Assembly (NCBI RefSeq): GCF_013403925.1
Contig: NZ_JABFDJ010000002.1
Location: forward strand, 124,001-188,000
DNA: 64,000 bases
Source: Winogradskyella wichelsiae
Lineage (GTDB): Bacteria; Bacteroidota; Bacteroidia; Flavobacteriales; Flavobacteriaceae
Reading direction: 5' to 3'
Made by a program: the position numbers and the translations under genes. Each line of letters starts with the position of its first letter. The stretch's first letter is position 1. A model generated the notes under the pieces. It did not search any database. It was not told the DNA's origin and worked only from the letters and a program-made list of their open reading frames with translations. Positions 36,281 through 45,671 of this stretch are shown here, one piece after another.

Positions 36281-37813
36281 ATGCTAAAATTAACAGGAAA
36301 CTTAAATGTTGAAGATTTTTATAAAATCATTTTCGAAAATAACCCTTTAGAAATAGATAAAACTGTTTTTCAAACCATTGAAAATAGTTTTAATTTTTTA
36401 AGAGATTTTTCTGAGAACAAAACCATTTATGGTGTTAACACCGGTTTTGGACCAATGGCTCAATATAAGATTGCAGATACGGATCGTATAAAATTACAGT
36501 ATAATTTAATACGAAGTCATGCTTCTGGTACAGGAAACCCTATTGACCCTAAGTATGTGAAAGCTGCAATGCTCGCAAGACTGAATACTTTATCCCTAGG
36601 GAATTCTGGTGTACATAAATCTGTCGTAGAACTTATGAGTAAGCTCATAAACCGCAACATAATTCCTTTAATTTATGAACATGGAGGGGTTGGAGCAAGT
36701 GGTGATTTAGTGCAACTAGCACATTTAGCACTCGTATTAATCGGCGAGGGAGAAGTTTTCTATAAAAATGAATTAAAACCAACAAAAGAGGTTTTTGAAA
36801 TTGAAAATTTAAGACCAATAACTGTAGTTTTAAGAGAAGGTATCGCTTTAATGAATGGTACTTCTGTAATGACAGGTGTTGGTATTGTAAATACAATTAA
36901 CACGAGACAATTATTAAATTGGACCGTACTTTGTTCTTCTGCTATTAATGAAATTGTAGAAGCCTATGACGATCATTTATCTGCAGAATTAAACCATGCT
37001 AAAAGACACAAAGGGCAGCATAAAATCGCTGAGCAAATGCGTGCTAATCTAAGCGATAGCAAGCTTACCCGAAAGCGTGAAGATTACTTGTATAATAAAG
37101 AACAAAATGTAACAATTTTTGAAGAAAAAGTACAAGAATATTATTCGTTACGATGTGTTCCTCAAATTCTAGGTCCTGTTTTAGATACTTTAGATAGCGT
37201 TGAAAACATTTTAATTGAAGAAGTGAATTCTGCAAACGACAATCCTATTGTTAATGTAGAAAAGCAAAATGTTTATCACGGTGGAAACTTCCATGGAGAT
37301 TATGTATCCTTAGAAATGGATAAATTAAAATTAGTGGTTACAAAAATGAGCATGTTGGCAGAACGTCAATTAAATTATTTACTGAACCCTAGCCTTAATA
37401 ATATTCTTCCTGCCTTTGTTAACCTTGGAACTTTAGGATTAAATTTCGGAATGCAAGGCGTACAATTTACAGCAACCTCAACTACTGCAGAAAATCAAAC
37501 ATTATCTAACCCTATGTATGTGCATAGCATTCCTAACAATAATGACAATCAAGATGTGGTGAGTATGGGAACTAATGCTGCTTTAATCACAAAAAAAGTG
37601 ATTGAAAACACATATGAAGTTGTTGCCATAGAAATGATAACCATTATACAAGCTATTGAATACTTAGAAATACAAGACAAAGTATCTTCAAAAACTAAAA
37701 AAATGTATGAAGCCATTAGAAATTTAGTGCCTGCATTCAAAGAAGATGTTATAATGTATCCTTATGTTAATAAAGTGAAAGGCTTTATCATGAATCATGA
37801 AAACAATATTTAA
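36281..37813 (+). CDS. MIO-type aromatic amino acid ammonia-lyase (probable tyrosine ammonia-lyase)
   Basis: The 510-residue enzyme has the self-forming MIO cofactor triad Ala139-Ser140-Gly141 in GGVGASGDLVQLAHLA and the catalytic Tyr50 in YGVNTGFG. Other family motifs are LIRSHASGTG (75-84) and NSANDNPIVN. The family includes histidine, phenylalanine and tyrosine lyases. In this pigment context the reaction is expected to be tyrosine to 4-coumarate plus ammonia, the first step of flexirubin-type and related aryl-polyene synthesis in Flavobacteria. Substrate choice is inferred from context, not from a decisive residue. It is the first gene of a long operon, with the next gene 2 bp downstream. 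Confidence 0.88.
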   Translation: MLKLTGNLNVEDFYKIIFENNPLEIDKTVFQTIENSFNFLRDFSENKTIYGVNTGFGPMAQYKIADTDRIKLQYNLIRSHASGTGNPIDPKYVKAAMLARLNTLSLGNSGVHKSVVELMSKLINRNIIPLIYEHGGVGASGDLVQLAHLALVLIGEGEVFYKNELKPTKEVFEIENLRPITVVLREGIALMNGTSVMTGVGIVNTINTRQLLNWTVLCSSAINEIVEAYDDHLSAELNHAKRHKGQHKIAEQMRANLSDSKLTRKREDYLYNKEQNVTIFEEKVQEYYSLRCVPQILGPVLDTLDSVENILIEEVNSANDNPIVNVEKQNVYHGGNFHGDYVSLEMDKLKLVVTKMSMLAERQLNYLLNPSLNNILPAFVNLGTLGLNFGMQGVQFTATSTTAENQTLSNPMYVHSIPNNNDNQDVVSMGTNAALITKKVIENTYEVVAIEMITIIQAIEYLEIQDKVSSKTKKMYEAIRNLVPAFKEDVIMYPYVNKVKGFIMNHENNI

Positions 37814-37815
37814 AA

Positions 37816-38448
37816 ATGAAAATAAGACTAATTGTATTATTACTTCTTTTTCAGAACATCATAAATATTGAAGCACAAGAACTAAAAGACGTTTTTATAG
37901 AAAAGGATTACACTATTGATTTTATTGGTATTGATTTTTCAGCCTGTAAATTAGTTGGAACATCTTCAGATTTTAAAAATGCTGAGATTATAAAAAATGA
38001 TTATTTCCCTAAGTGGAATAACTTTTTTTATAGTGAACCAGAAAAATATGACGTTGCCAAATATTTAAAAAAAGAAAACGTAGTCTATTTAATTGAATCT
38101 GTAGAAACTATAAATAATTCTACTGATGAAGATGAGTTGGTAACCAACACAACACCTCAATCTTTTTCGGAAGAGAAATTACAAGATATGGTGACTGCTT
38201 ATGATATTAATTCTCAAAGCGAAGTCTCTATGGTTTTTATTGTAAATGCATTAAACAAATTCAGAAAAAATGCTGTTGTTAATTTGGTATATTTCAATTC
38301 AAAAACAAAGAAAATAATATACAGCAAAGAATTAATAGGAATACCTAGAGGATTTGGATTAAGAAATTATTGGATGGGAGCTTTTTATAATATTTTAAAT
38401 AATATTAAAAAAGTAGAATATAAAATTTGGAAAAAAGAATATAAATAA
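37816..38448 (+). CDS. Secreted protein of unknown function in the pigment operon
   Basis: The 210-residue protein has a signal peptide (about residues 1-20, with the sequence turning polar after NIEAQ). The mature part has no recognised domain, no lipobox and a basic C-terminus (YKIWKKEYK). Visible features are FIGIDFSACKLVG near the start and a hydrophobic strand AVVNLVYFNSKTKKIIYS. It lies 2 bp after the lyase gene and overlaps the fabG start by one base, so translation is probably coupled. A periplasmic accessory role in pigment export or assembly is only a guess. Confidence 0.7.
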   Translation: MKIRLIVLLLLFQNIINIEAQELKDVFIEKDYTIDFIGIDFSACKLVGTSSDFKNAEIIKNDYFPKWNNFFYSEPEKYDVAKYLKKENVVYLIESVETINNSTDEDELVTNTTPQSFSEEKLQDMVTAYDINSQSEVSMVFIVNALNKFRKNAVVNLVYFNSKTKKIIYSKELIGIPRGFGLRNYWMGAFYNILNNIKKVEYKIWKKEYK

Positions 38449-39179
38449 TGAAGTGCGCATTAATAACAGGTGGCTCTAGAGGCATAGGAAAATCAATTTG
38501 TATACAATTAGCAAAAGATTCGGATTATCATATTTTAATTAATTACCAAAGTAATAAAGAAGCGGCATTAAACACCTTAGAAGCTGTAATAGAAGCAGGC
38601 GGAACAGGTGAATTATTACCTTTTAATGTTGTAAACATAGAAGAAGTACAATCAACATTAGACAATTGGCAAAACCATAATAAAGATGCTATTATAGAGG
38701 TCATTGTTAACAATGCAGGCATCACAAAAGATGGCCTTTTTATGTGGATGAAACCCGAAGATTGGAACAACGTGATTAACACGAGTCTTAATGGCTTTTT
38801 TAATGTTACCAATCATTTAATCCAAAAAATGCTCGTTCAAAAATATGGTAGAATTATAAATTTAGTTTCGTTGTCTGGCCTAAAAGGTACGCCTGGCCAA
38901 ACTAATTATTCTGCTGCAAAAGGCGCTGTTATTGCTGCAACGAAAGCTTTAGCTCAAGAAATAGCAAAACGAAATATCACGGTAAATGCTGTTGCTCCTG
39001 GATTTATTAAAACAGATATGACTAATGATTTAAATGAAAAGGAACTTAAAAAATTAGTCCCAGCAAATCGTTTTGGAGATCCTGAAGAAGTCGCACATTT
39101 AGTCTCTTTTTTAGCATCAAAAAAATCATCTTATATTACAGGCGAAGTTATTAATATAAATGGAGGTGTTTACTCTTAA
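38448..39179 (+). CDS. fabG: 3-oxoacyl-ACP reductase of the pigment operon
   Basis: The 243-residue short-chain dehydrogenase has the NADPH-binding motif TGGSRGIGKS (7-16), NNAG (88-91), catalytic Ser141, and Tyr154/Lys158 in NYSAAKG, plus the FabG-like AVAPGFIKTDMT. It would reduce the 3-keto group on the growing aryl-polyene after each condensation. It is followed 13 bp later by a ketosynthase gene. Function in the pigment pathway rather than primary fatty-acid synthesis is inferred from its place in the operon. Confidence 0.9.
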   Translation: MKCALITGGSRGIGKSICIQLAKDSDYHILINYQSNKEAALNTLEAVIEAGGTGELLPFNVVNIEEVQSTLDNWQNHNKDAIIEVIVNNAGITKDGLFMWMKPEDWNNVINTSLNGFFNVTNHLIQKMLVQKYGRIINLVSLSGLKGTPGQTNYSAAKGAVIAATKALAQEIAKRNITVNAVAPGFIKTDMTNDLNEKELKKLVPANRFGDPEEVAHLVSFLASKKSSYITGEVININGGVYS

Positions 39180-39192
39180 ATAAAACTACCAA

Positions 39193-40410
39193 ATGGGAAG
39201 AGTTGTAATAACAGGTATGGGAATATATTCTTGCATAGGCGAAAATTTAGAAGAAGTAAAGACATCGCTATACAATGGAACTTCAGGAATTGTTTTTGAT
39301 GAAAAACGCAAACCTTTTGGTTACCGCTCTTGCTTAACAGGTATGGTGAAAGAGCCACAACTAAAAAAACTATTAACCAGAAGACAACGCATTAGTTTAG
39401 GCGAAGAAGGCACTTATGCTTACATGGCAACAATAGAAGCTTTAGAAAACGCTAATATTACACAAGAATTTTTAGACGCTAATGAAGTTGGTATTCTTTA
39501 CGGAAACGATAGTACAGCTAAATCTGTAATTGAAGCCGTAGATATTATTAGAGAGAAAAAAGATACGACTTTAGTAGGCTCTGGTTCTATTTTTAAGGGA
39601 ATGAATTCTACGATTACCATGAATTTGTCTACCATTTTTAAATTAAAAGGTATCAATTTCACTATTAGTGCAGCCTGTGCAAGTGGTTCTCATGCTATTG
39701 GTATGGCTTATCAACTTATAAAAAGTGGACTTCAAGATTGTATCATCTGTGGTGGAGCTCAAGAGATTAACGAACTTGCTATGGGTAGTTTTGATGGTCT
39801 AGGCGTATTTTCTGCAAATGAAGAGCAACCAGGAAAAGCCTCTAAACCTTTCGATAAAAACAGGGATGGCCTCATTCCAAGTGGTGGTGGAGCAACACTT
39901 GTTTTAGAAAGTTATGAGTCTGCGGTAAAACGTGGCGCACCAATTTTAGGAGAAGTTATTGGTTACGGATTTTCATCAAATGGAGAACATATTTCCACAC
40001 CCAATGTAGATGGCCCTTCTAGAGCCATGAAAAAAGCAATAGAGCAAGCCAATATACCTATTAGCAGTATCGACTATGTAAATGCACACGCCACCTCAAC
40101 ACCTGTTGGTGATGCCAATGAAGCAAAAGCCATATTTGATGTATTTGGAGAAGATGGTCCTTATGTAAGCTCCACAAAATCTATGACTGGCCACGAGTGT
40201 TGGATGGCAGGAGCAAGTGAAGTGATCTATTCTATGTTAATGATGCAACATTCATTTATTGCACCAAATATCAATCTAGAAAACCCTGATGAAGACGCGA
40301 TTAAATTAAATTTAGTTAGCAAAACTCTAGATAAAAAAATTGACGTATTTTTGTCCAATTCCTTCGGATTTGGAGGAACAAACTCAGCCCTAATAATAAA
40401 AAAACTATAA
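39193..40410 (+). CDS. Beta-ketoacyl-ACP synthase (KS 1 of the pigment cluster)
   Basis: The 405-residue thiolase-fold enzyme has the full catalytic triad: Cys162 in SAACASGS, His299 in NAHATSTP and His334 in MTGHECWMAG. The last motif differs from the usual GHLLGAAG of FabF, with Glu-Cys-Trp-Met in place of the small residues. It should be an active condensing enzyme, possibly specialised for the aryl starter or a defined chain length. An ACP gene follows after 8 bp. Which KS does initiation and which elongation cannot be decided from sequence. Confidence 0.9.
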   Translation: MGRVVITGMGIYSCIGENLEEVKTSLYNGTSGIVFDEKRKPFGYRSCLTGMVKEPQLKKLLTRRQRISLGEEGTYAYMATIEALENANITQEFLDANEVGILYGNDSTAKSVIEAVDIIREKKDTTLVGSGSIFKGMNSTITMNLSTIFKLKGINFTISAACASGSHAIGMAYQLIKSGLQDCIICGGAQEINELAMGSFDGLGVFSANEEQPGKASKPFDKNRDGLIPSGGGATLVLESYESAVKRGAPILGEVIGYGFSSNGEHISTPNVDGPSRAMKKAIEQANIPISSIDYVNAHATSTPVGDANEAKAIFDVFGEDGPYVSSTKSMTGHECWMAGASEVIYSMLMMQHSFIAPNINLENPDEDAIKLNLVSKTLDKKIDVFLSNSFGFGGTNSALIIKKL

Positions 40411-40418
40411 TCCCTGTT

Positions 40419-40661
40419 ATGAATAAAGAGGTTATTATTGAAAAAATAAACGACTTTCTTATAGACGAATTTGAAGTTGAAGCAGAAGATCTTTCACCTG
40501 AAGCCAATTTAAAAGAAGCTTTAGAATTAGATAGCTTAGACTTTGTTGATCTTGTAGTCGCTGTTGAAGCTAATTTTAGTGTAAAACTAGTTGGTGAAGA
40601 TTTTATTAATATTCTAACTCTTCAAGATTTCTATGATCTTATTGAAAATAAATTAAGCTAA
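40419..40661 (+). CDS. Acyl carrier protein (ACP 1)
   Basis: This 80-residue acidic protein has the phosphopantetheine attachment motif ELDSLDFVDL with Ser39 in DSL. It is a four-helix ACP that would carry the growing polyene. It sits between the KS and the LpxL-like acyltransferase gene. A phosphopantetheinyl transferase to activate it is not encoded in the window. Confidence 0.93.
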   Translation: MNKEVIIEKINDFLIDEFEVEAEDLSPEANLKEALELDSLDFVDLVVAVEANFSVKLVGEDFINILTLQDFYDLIENKLS

Positions 40662-40677
40662 ATTTTACTAAAACTGA

Positions 40678-41562
40678 ATGGCTAAGGAATGGGAAGGCAA
40701 GTCTAGGGGTTCGGTCTTAGGATATAAAATTTTTGTTTTTTGTATTAAAAAGCTTGGTTTACGTACAGCTTATTTTGTATTGATTTTTGTAGCTTTCTAT
40801 TTCTGCTTTTTCGCTAAAAATAGTACAAAGTCTATATATTATTATTTCCGAAAAAGACGTCAATATTCAAGATTTAAAAGCGTTATAAGCATCTATAAAA
40901 GTTATTTTGTTTTCGGACAAACGATTATAGATAAGATTGCTATTTCTTCTGGATTAAGAAATAAATTCACTTATAATTTTGACGGCATAGATCATCTTAA
41001 TACGGTTTTAAAATCTAAAAACGGAGGTATTCTAATTAGCGCTCACATTGGAAATTTTGAAATTGCTGAGTACTTTTTAAATGAATTAGAAGAAAACGTA
41101 ACCATTAGTTTATTAACAACAGATGCCGAACATGGAGATATTAAAGCTTATTTAGAAAGTGTAACCAAAAAATCTAATATCAAATTTATAATCATTAAAG
41201 ATGATTTATCGCATATCTTTGAAATAAATGCTGCCTTATCTCGAAATGAAATAATTTGCATTACAGGAGATCGTTATGTAAAGCCTTCAAAATACTTAGC
41301 ACATAATTTATTTGGTCAAGAAGCACTATTTCCAGCAGGCCCTTTTCTTTTAGGATCGCGACTAAGAGTCCCTGTGATTTTTGTATATGTAATGAAAGAA
41401 ACGACAACGCGTTATCATTTATATGCCAGAATTGCAGATTTTAAAAAGCGTGATCAAATAGCATTGCTAAAATCTTATACCGAAAGCCTAGAGTGGATGC
41501 TAAAAAAATATCCCTTGCAATGGTTTAATTATTTTGATTTCTGGAACGATTTAAAAGATTAA
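40678..41562 (+). CDS. LpxL/HtrB-like lipid acyltransferase
   Basis: The 294-residue protein has an N-terminal membrane anchor (about 28-46) and the HX4E active-site motif His123-Glu128 in SAHIGNFE. Later family motifs are ITGDRYV and the LFPAGPFLLGSRLRVPVIFVYV region. This family transfers acyl groups from ACP to lipids such as lipid A. In aryl-polyene clusters a homologue is thought to attach the polyene to a glycolipid or phospholipid. It probably acts at the cytoplasmic face of the inner membrane. The acceptor is not known. Confidence 0.87.
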   Translation: MAKEWEGKSRGSVLGYKIFVFCIKKLGLRTAYFVLIFVAFYFCFFAKNSTKSIYYYFRKRRQYSRFKSVISIYKSYFVFGQTIIDKIAISSGLRNKFTYNFDGIDHLNTVLKSKNGGILISAHIGNFEIAEYFLNELEENVTISLLTTDAEHGDIKAYLESVTKKSNIKFIIIKDDLSHIFEINAALSRNEIICITGDRYVKPSKYLAHNLFGQEALFPAGPFLLGSRLRVPVIFVYVMKETTTRYHLYARIADFKKRDQIALLKSYTESLEWMLKKYPLQWFNYFDFWNDLKD

Positions 41563-41568
41563 CACATC

Positions 41569-42006
41569 ATGAATTTACTTAAAGAACCTATTACGGATCA
41601 AAACATCATTCAAAAATTAATTCCGCAACGCGCGCCTATTGTAATGGTAGATTCACTTTTATATTTTGAAGAATCTAAAGTGGTTTCTGGACTAACAATT
41701 CCTGAAGATAATATGTTTGTTCAAAATGGGTTTTTAACGGAGCCAGGACTTATAGAACACATAGCACAAACTGTAGCGCTTTATACAGGTTATCATTTTT
41801 ACATAAATAATAGTCCCGCACCAGAAGGTTATATTGGAGCAATAAAAGGTGTAACTATTACAAAACTTCCAAAAGTAAATATGCAAATAGAAACAGAAGT
41901 TGAAATCTTACAAGAAGTTATGGGGGTTACTTTAGTCCAAGGCACAACAAAATTAAATGGTGAAGTAATTGTAACAGCTCAAATGAAAACAGTCTTAAAA
42001 AACTAA
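41569..42006 (+). CDS. Hot-dog dehydratase-like subunit lacking the catalytic His (ApeP-like)
   Basis: The 145-residue protein has the hot-dog fold pattern of 3-hydroxyacyl-ACP dehydratases: IPQRAPIVMVDSL (18-30) and EPGLIEHIAQT (58-68). Glu63 aligns with the FabZ catalytic Glu. The loop that in FabZ carries the catalytic His (GHFPG) reads MFVQNGFLTE and has no His. Alone it should be inactive. The second dehydratase at 49373 has the His but lacks the Glu, so the two may form one composite site, as proposed for paired dehydratases of aryl-polyene systems. It follows the acyltransferase gene by 6 bp. Confidence 0.8.
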   Translation: MNLLKEPITDQNIIQKLIPQRAPIVMVDSLLYFEESKVVSGLTIPEDNMFVQNGFLTEPGLIEHIAQTVALYTGYHFYINNSPAPEGYIGAIKGVTITKLPKVNMQIETEVEILQEVMGVTLVQGTTKLNGEVIVTAQMKTVLKN

Positions 42007-42012
42007 ATTCAA

Positions 42013-42459
42013 ATGACTTCTAAAAAAAGAAATAACACTTTAGAAACAAGCTTAAAAGTCATGCACACTATTAGAGTACGTTTTAATGAAACAGATGCCC
42101 TAGGTATTGTTTGGCATGGCTATTATTTACATTATTTTGAAGATGGGCGTGAGGCTTTTGGAAGAAAGCATGGGATTTCTTATTTAGATACAAAGGCAGA
42201 AGGCTATGTATCCCCTATTATAAAATCGAGTTGCGAACATAAACTACCTCTACGATATGGAGATATTGTAACTGTAGAAACCACCTATATAAATACACAT
42301 GCGGCAAAGCTTATATTTAGATATAAAATTTTAAATGAAGATGGACAAACGGTTTGTACGGGAGAAACTATTCAAGTTTTTGTAGATGATAATAATGATT
42401 TATCACTAACACTTCCACCCTTTTTTGAGGCTTGGAAAGCCAAAAATAATCTTTTATAA
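42013..42459 (+). CDS. 4HBT-family thioesterase
   Basis: The 148-residue hot-dog protein has the signature NETDALGIVWHGYYLHYFE, with Asp28 at the position of the catalytic Asp in 4-hydroxybenzoyl-CoA thioesterases. It may release aryl or polyenoyl groups from CoA or ACP, or clear misloaded ACPs. It is cytoplasmic, with no signal. It lies 6 bp after the dehydratase-like gene and 6 bp before the next KS. Confidence 0.88.
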   Translation: MTSKKRNNTLETSLKVMHTIRVRFNETDALGIVWHGYYLHYFEDGREAFGRKHGISYLDTKAEGYVSPIIKSSCEHKLPLRYGDIVTVETTYINTHAAKLIFRYKILNEDGQTVCTGETIQVFVDDNNDLSLTLPPFFEAWKAKNNLL

Positions 42460-42465
42460 ATTAAT

Positions 42466-43596
42466 ATGAAAGACGTTTTTATCACTGCAAATTCAATTAT
42501 TTCTCCTCTTGGATTTACTTCAGAAGCTAATTTAGCTAAAATATCCAAAGAGCATTCTGGCATTATTTTGCATAGTGATTTTAGCACTTCACCATGTTAC
42601 GCTTCTATTATAAATAATAAAAAACTAGATCAATCATTTAGCACATTAGGAAATTCTAAAATGTATACAAAATTAGAGAAAATGATGATTTTGTCATTAC
42701 AAGATACCATTTCTCAATCTACGTTTACCATATCCGATAAAACAGCCTTAATAATTGCCACTACAAAAGGTAATATTGATGCTCTCAACAATAATTTTAA
42801 ACCAGAACGTGCTTATTTGCCTGTTTTAGGTAAAAAAATTCAAGAATTTTTTGGATTTAAAACCGAACCTATAATTATATCTAACGCTTGTGTTTCAGGT
42901 ATATTGGCCATAGCTGTTGCAAAACGTTTTATACAAAATAATTATTATGATAATGCTTTTGTGGTTGGAGGAGATATTGTTTCAGAATTTACATTATCGG
43001 GCTTTCAATCCTTTCAGGCAATAAGTGATAAACCTTGCAAACCGTTTTCAAAACATAGAACAGGAATAAGTATTGGCGAAGCCGCTGCTTCAGTTGCCAT
43101 TACTAATAAAAACACAGAGAAGGAAGCCATTCAAATTATAGGTGACGGAAGTTGTAATGATGCTAATCATATTTCTGGACCTTCAAGAACTGGTGAAGGT
43201 TTATATTTAAGTATTCTTTCGGCTTTAAAAGAAGCAAAAATTCAACCTGAAACTATCGATTATATTTCGGCTCACGGAACAGCTACTGCATTTAATGATG
43301 AAATGGAAGCCATTGCTTTTAATCGTGCAAAATTAGAACATGTACCTTTAAATAGTTTAAAAGGCTATTACGGCCACACCTTAGGTGCTTCAGGATTACT
43401 AGAAGCTATTGTTGGCATTCATTCCATAAAAAACAATTTATTATATAGTTCACTAGGTTTTGATGAATTGGGTGTTTCAATACCTTTAAATATCATTAAG
43501 AATACAATTAAAGCTGAGGTTAACACCTTTCTAAAAACAGCCTCTGGTTTTGGTGGTTGCAATACAGCTGTTCTTTTTAAAAAAATGACGCTTTGA
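42466..43596 (+). CDS. Beta-ketoacyl-ACP synthase (KS 2 of the pigment cluster)
   Basis: The 376-residue ketosynthase has Cys142 in SNACVSG, His270 in ISAHGTAT and His304 in YGHTLGASG, so the catalytic set is complete. It is short for the family and diverges from KS 1 and KS 3. Its last 4 bases overlap the TTG of the following gene, which points to translational coupling and perhaps a physical partnership with that KS-domain-like protein. The exact role is unresolved. Confidence 0.87.
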   Translation: MKDVFITANSIISPLGFTSEANLAKISKEHSGIILHSDFSTSPCYASIINNKKLDQSFSTLGNSKMYTKLEKMMILSLQDTISQSTFTISDKTALIIATTKGNIDALNNNFKPERAYLPVLGKKIQEFFGFKTEPIIISNACVSGILAIAVAKRFIQNNYYDNAFVVGGDIVSEFTLSGFQSFQAISDKPCKPFSKHRTGISIGEAAASVAITNKNTEKEAIQIIGDGSCNDANHISGPSRTGEGLYLSILSALKEAKIQPETIDYISAHGTATAFNDEMEAIAFNRAKLEHVPLNSLKGYYGHTLGASGLLEAIVGIHSIKNNLLYSSLGFDELGVSIPLNIIKNTIKAEVNTFLKTASGFGGCNTAVLFKKMTL

Positions 43597-44216
43597 AAAC
43601 AAACCTAAATATCATAACATTTTGTCGTATAAAAAACCATTCTATTTCTATAAATGGAAAGGAAGTTATTCAAAAAGATTCGCAACTTACTTTTTCTGAA
43701 TTTGCAAAACTAGTGTATAAAGAAAAAGCCTTTGCATACCCTAAATTCTTTAAAATGGATAACTTATCTAAACTAGGATTTTTAGCTTCTGAATTTCTTT
43801 TTGAAAAAGCAGATTTAGATGCTCACATTAAAGAAAATATTGGTATTGTACTATCTAATAAATCAGCAAGCTTAGATACCGATAGAAAGTATCAAGAAAC
43901 TATTAATGATAAAGCTAATTATTTTCCGAGTCCTGCAGTATTTGTTTATACTTTAGCCAATATTATGATTGGTGAGATAAGTATTAAACATCAAATTAAA
44001 GGAGAAAATGCTTTCTTTGTTTCAGACAAATTCAATGAATTGCTTTTAGAACAATATACAGTTAGCTTAATTCAGAATAAAAAAAGCAGTCACGTTTTAT
44101 GTGGTTGGATTGATGTAGACAAAGACAAATATGATGCATTTATGTATCTTGTAGCAAAAGAAGGAACACAAAATTATTCAAAAGAAATTATTAAAAACAT
44201 ATATACTACAAATTAA
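43593..44216 (+). CDS. Short ketosynthase-N-terminal-like protein (PF13723 type)
   Basis: The 207-residue protein starts at a TTG that overlaps the stop of KS 2. The first ATG would remove a large part of the domain. It resembles the ketoacyl-synt_2 domain seen in aryl-polyene clusters: LGFLASEFLF, GIVLSNKSASLDTDRKYQ and FPSPAVFVYTLANIMIGEI. It has neither the active-site Cys motif nor the two His motifs. It is therefore not a condensing enzyme by itself; a structural or regulatory partner of the KS enzymes is plausible. It overlaps the ACP 2 start by one base. Confidence 0.75.
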   Translation: MKTNLNIITFCRIKNHSISINGKEVIQKDSQLTFSEFAKLVYKEKAFAYPKFFKMDNLSKLGFLASEFLFEKADLDAHIKENIGIVLSNKSASLDTDRKYQETINDKANYFPSPAVFVYTLANIMIGEISIKHQIKGENAFFVSDKFNELLLEQYTVSLIQNKKSSHVLCGWIDVDKDKYDAFMYLVAKEGTQNYSKEIIKNIYTTN

Positions 44217-44473
44217 TGGACGCATTAAAAAAAGAACTTAAAGAAAGTATCATCGAGCAATTAAATCTAGAAGATTTGAATGTTGATGATATTGCTGACG
44301 ATGATGCATTGTTTGGAGATGGCCTTGGATTAGATTCTATTGATGCTCTAGAACTTATTGTAATGTTAGATAAGGATTATGGCATAAAATTAACTGATCC
44401 AAACGAAGGCAAAGCTGTATTTGTTTCTATTGAAGTTTTAGCTAAATATATTTCAGAACACCGTACCAAATAG
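44216..44473 (+). CDS. Acyl carrier protein (ACP 2)
   Basis: The 85-residue acidic protein has the phosphopantetheine motif GLGLDSIDALEL with Ser41. It differs from ACP 1 in the residue after Ser (Ile, not Leu). Two ACPs in one cluster suggest separate carriers for the aryl starter and the growing chain, or for different KS partners. It overlaps the previous gene by one base and KS 3 starts 1 bp later. Confidence 0.93.
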   Translation: MDALKKELKESIIEQLNLEDLNVDDIADDDALFGDGLGLDSIDALELIVMLDKDYGIKLTDPNEGKAVFVSIEVLAKYISEHRTK

Positions 44474-44474
44474 T

Positions 44475-45671
44475 ATGTCTCAAAATCGTGTTGCCATAAC
44501 TGGAATGGGAATTATTTCTTCTATAGGAAACACTATAGAAGAGAATTTACATGCCCTTTTAAATAGTAAAAAAGGCGTTGCCCCCATTGTAAATATTAAC
44601 ACACGACATAAAAATAAAATTAAGGTTGGTGAAGTTTTACAAACCAATGCAGAACTTGCTAAAAGCCTTAATCTCGATAAAAACAATAACTATTCAAGAA
44701 CGGCACTATTAGGTTGTATTGCGGCACAACAAGCTGTAAAACATGCTAACATTAAAGATATTGAAGCTCTTAAAACAGGTTTAATATCATCTACAAGTGT
44801 TGGTGGTATGGACTTAACTGAAAAACACTTTCAAAACTATAATAGTGAAAGTAGAAGGTTAATTAACAGTCATCATGCGGCAGATAGTACCGAAAAAATT
44901 GCAGCACTTTTAGGCATCACCGATTTCACATCAACTATTAGTACCGCATGTTCTTCTGCCGCAAATGCTATAATACTTGGTGCTCGACTTATAAAATCAG
45001 GGCAATTAGATCGTGTTATTGTTGGAGGAACAGATGGTTTAGCAAAATTTACAATCAACGGATTTAAAACGTTAATGATTTTATCGGACACCGATTGTAC
45101 TCCTTTTGACGCCAACAGGAAAGGCTTAAATTTAGGGGAAGCTGCAGCGTATTTAGTACTAGAATCTGATGCTGTTGTTAAACAAGACAACAAAACTGTT
45201 TTAGGGTATTTAGCAGGTTATGGTAATGCAAATGATGCCTTCCATCAAACGGCTTCGTCAGAAAATGGTGAAGGTGCTTTTTTAGCGATGTCTAAAGCAT
45301 TAAAGATTGCAGAACTAAATCCGATAGACATCAATTATATTAACGCACACGGTACTGCTACACCTAACAATGATTTATCGGAAGGCAAAGCCATAAAACG
45401 TATCTATGGAGATTCGGTTCCTGATTTCAGTTCTACTAAAGCCTTTACTGGGCATACATTAGCTGCCGCAGGAGCGATAGAAGCTGTTTACTCTATTTTA
45501 GCCCTTCAGAATGACGTGATGTTCCCTAATCTCAATTTTAAAACAGCGATTCCTGAACTCAGTATGGTTCCCATAACCGAAGTCACAAAAAAACCTTTAA
45601 ACTACGTTCTTTCTAATTCATTTGGTTTTGGTGGAAATTGTTCAACCCTTATATTTTCTAAAGGCCTATGA
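44475..45671 (+). CDS. Beta-ketoacyl-ACP synthase (KS 3), probable partner of the chain-length factor
   Basis: The 398-residue FabF-like enzyme has Cys159 in STACSSAA, His292 in NAHGTATP and His327 in FTGHTLAAAG. All catalytic residues are present. Its last codon overlaps the start of the chain-length-factor-like gene (ATGA), the arrangement seen for KS:CLF heterodimers of type II polyketide synthases. It is the best candidate for the main elongating ketosynthase. Confidence 0.92.
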   Translation: MSQNRVAITGMGIISSIGNTIEENLHALLNSKKGVAPIVNINTRHKNKIKVGEVLQTNAELAKSLNLDKNNNYSRTALLGCIAAQQAVKHANIKDIEALKTGLISSTSVGGMDLTEKHFQNYNSESRRLINSHHAADSTEKIAALLGITDFTSTISTACSSAANAIILGARLIKSGQLDRVIVGGTDGLAKFTINGFKTLMILSDTDCTPFDANRKGLNLGEAAAYLVLESDAVVKQDNKTVLGYLAGYGNANDAFHQTASSENGEGAFLAMSKALKIAELNPIDINYINAHGTATPNNDLSEGKAIKRIYGDSVPDFSSTKAFTGHTLAAAGAIEAVYSILALQNDVMFPNLNFKTAIPELSMVPITEVTKKPLNYVLSNSFGFGGNCSTLIFSKGL

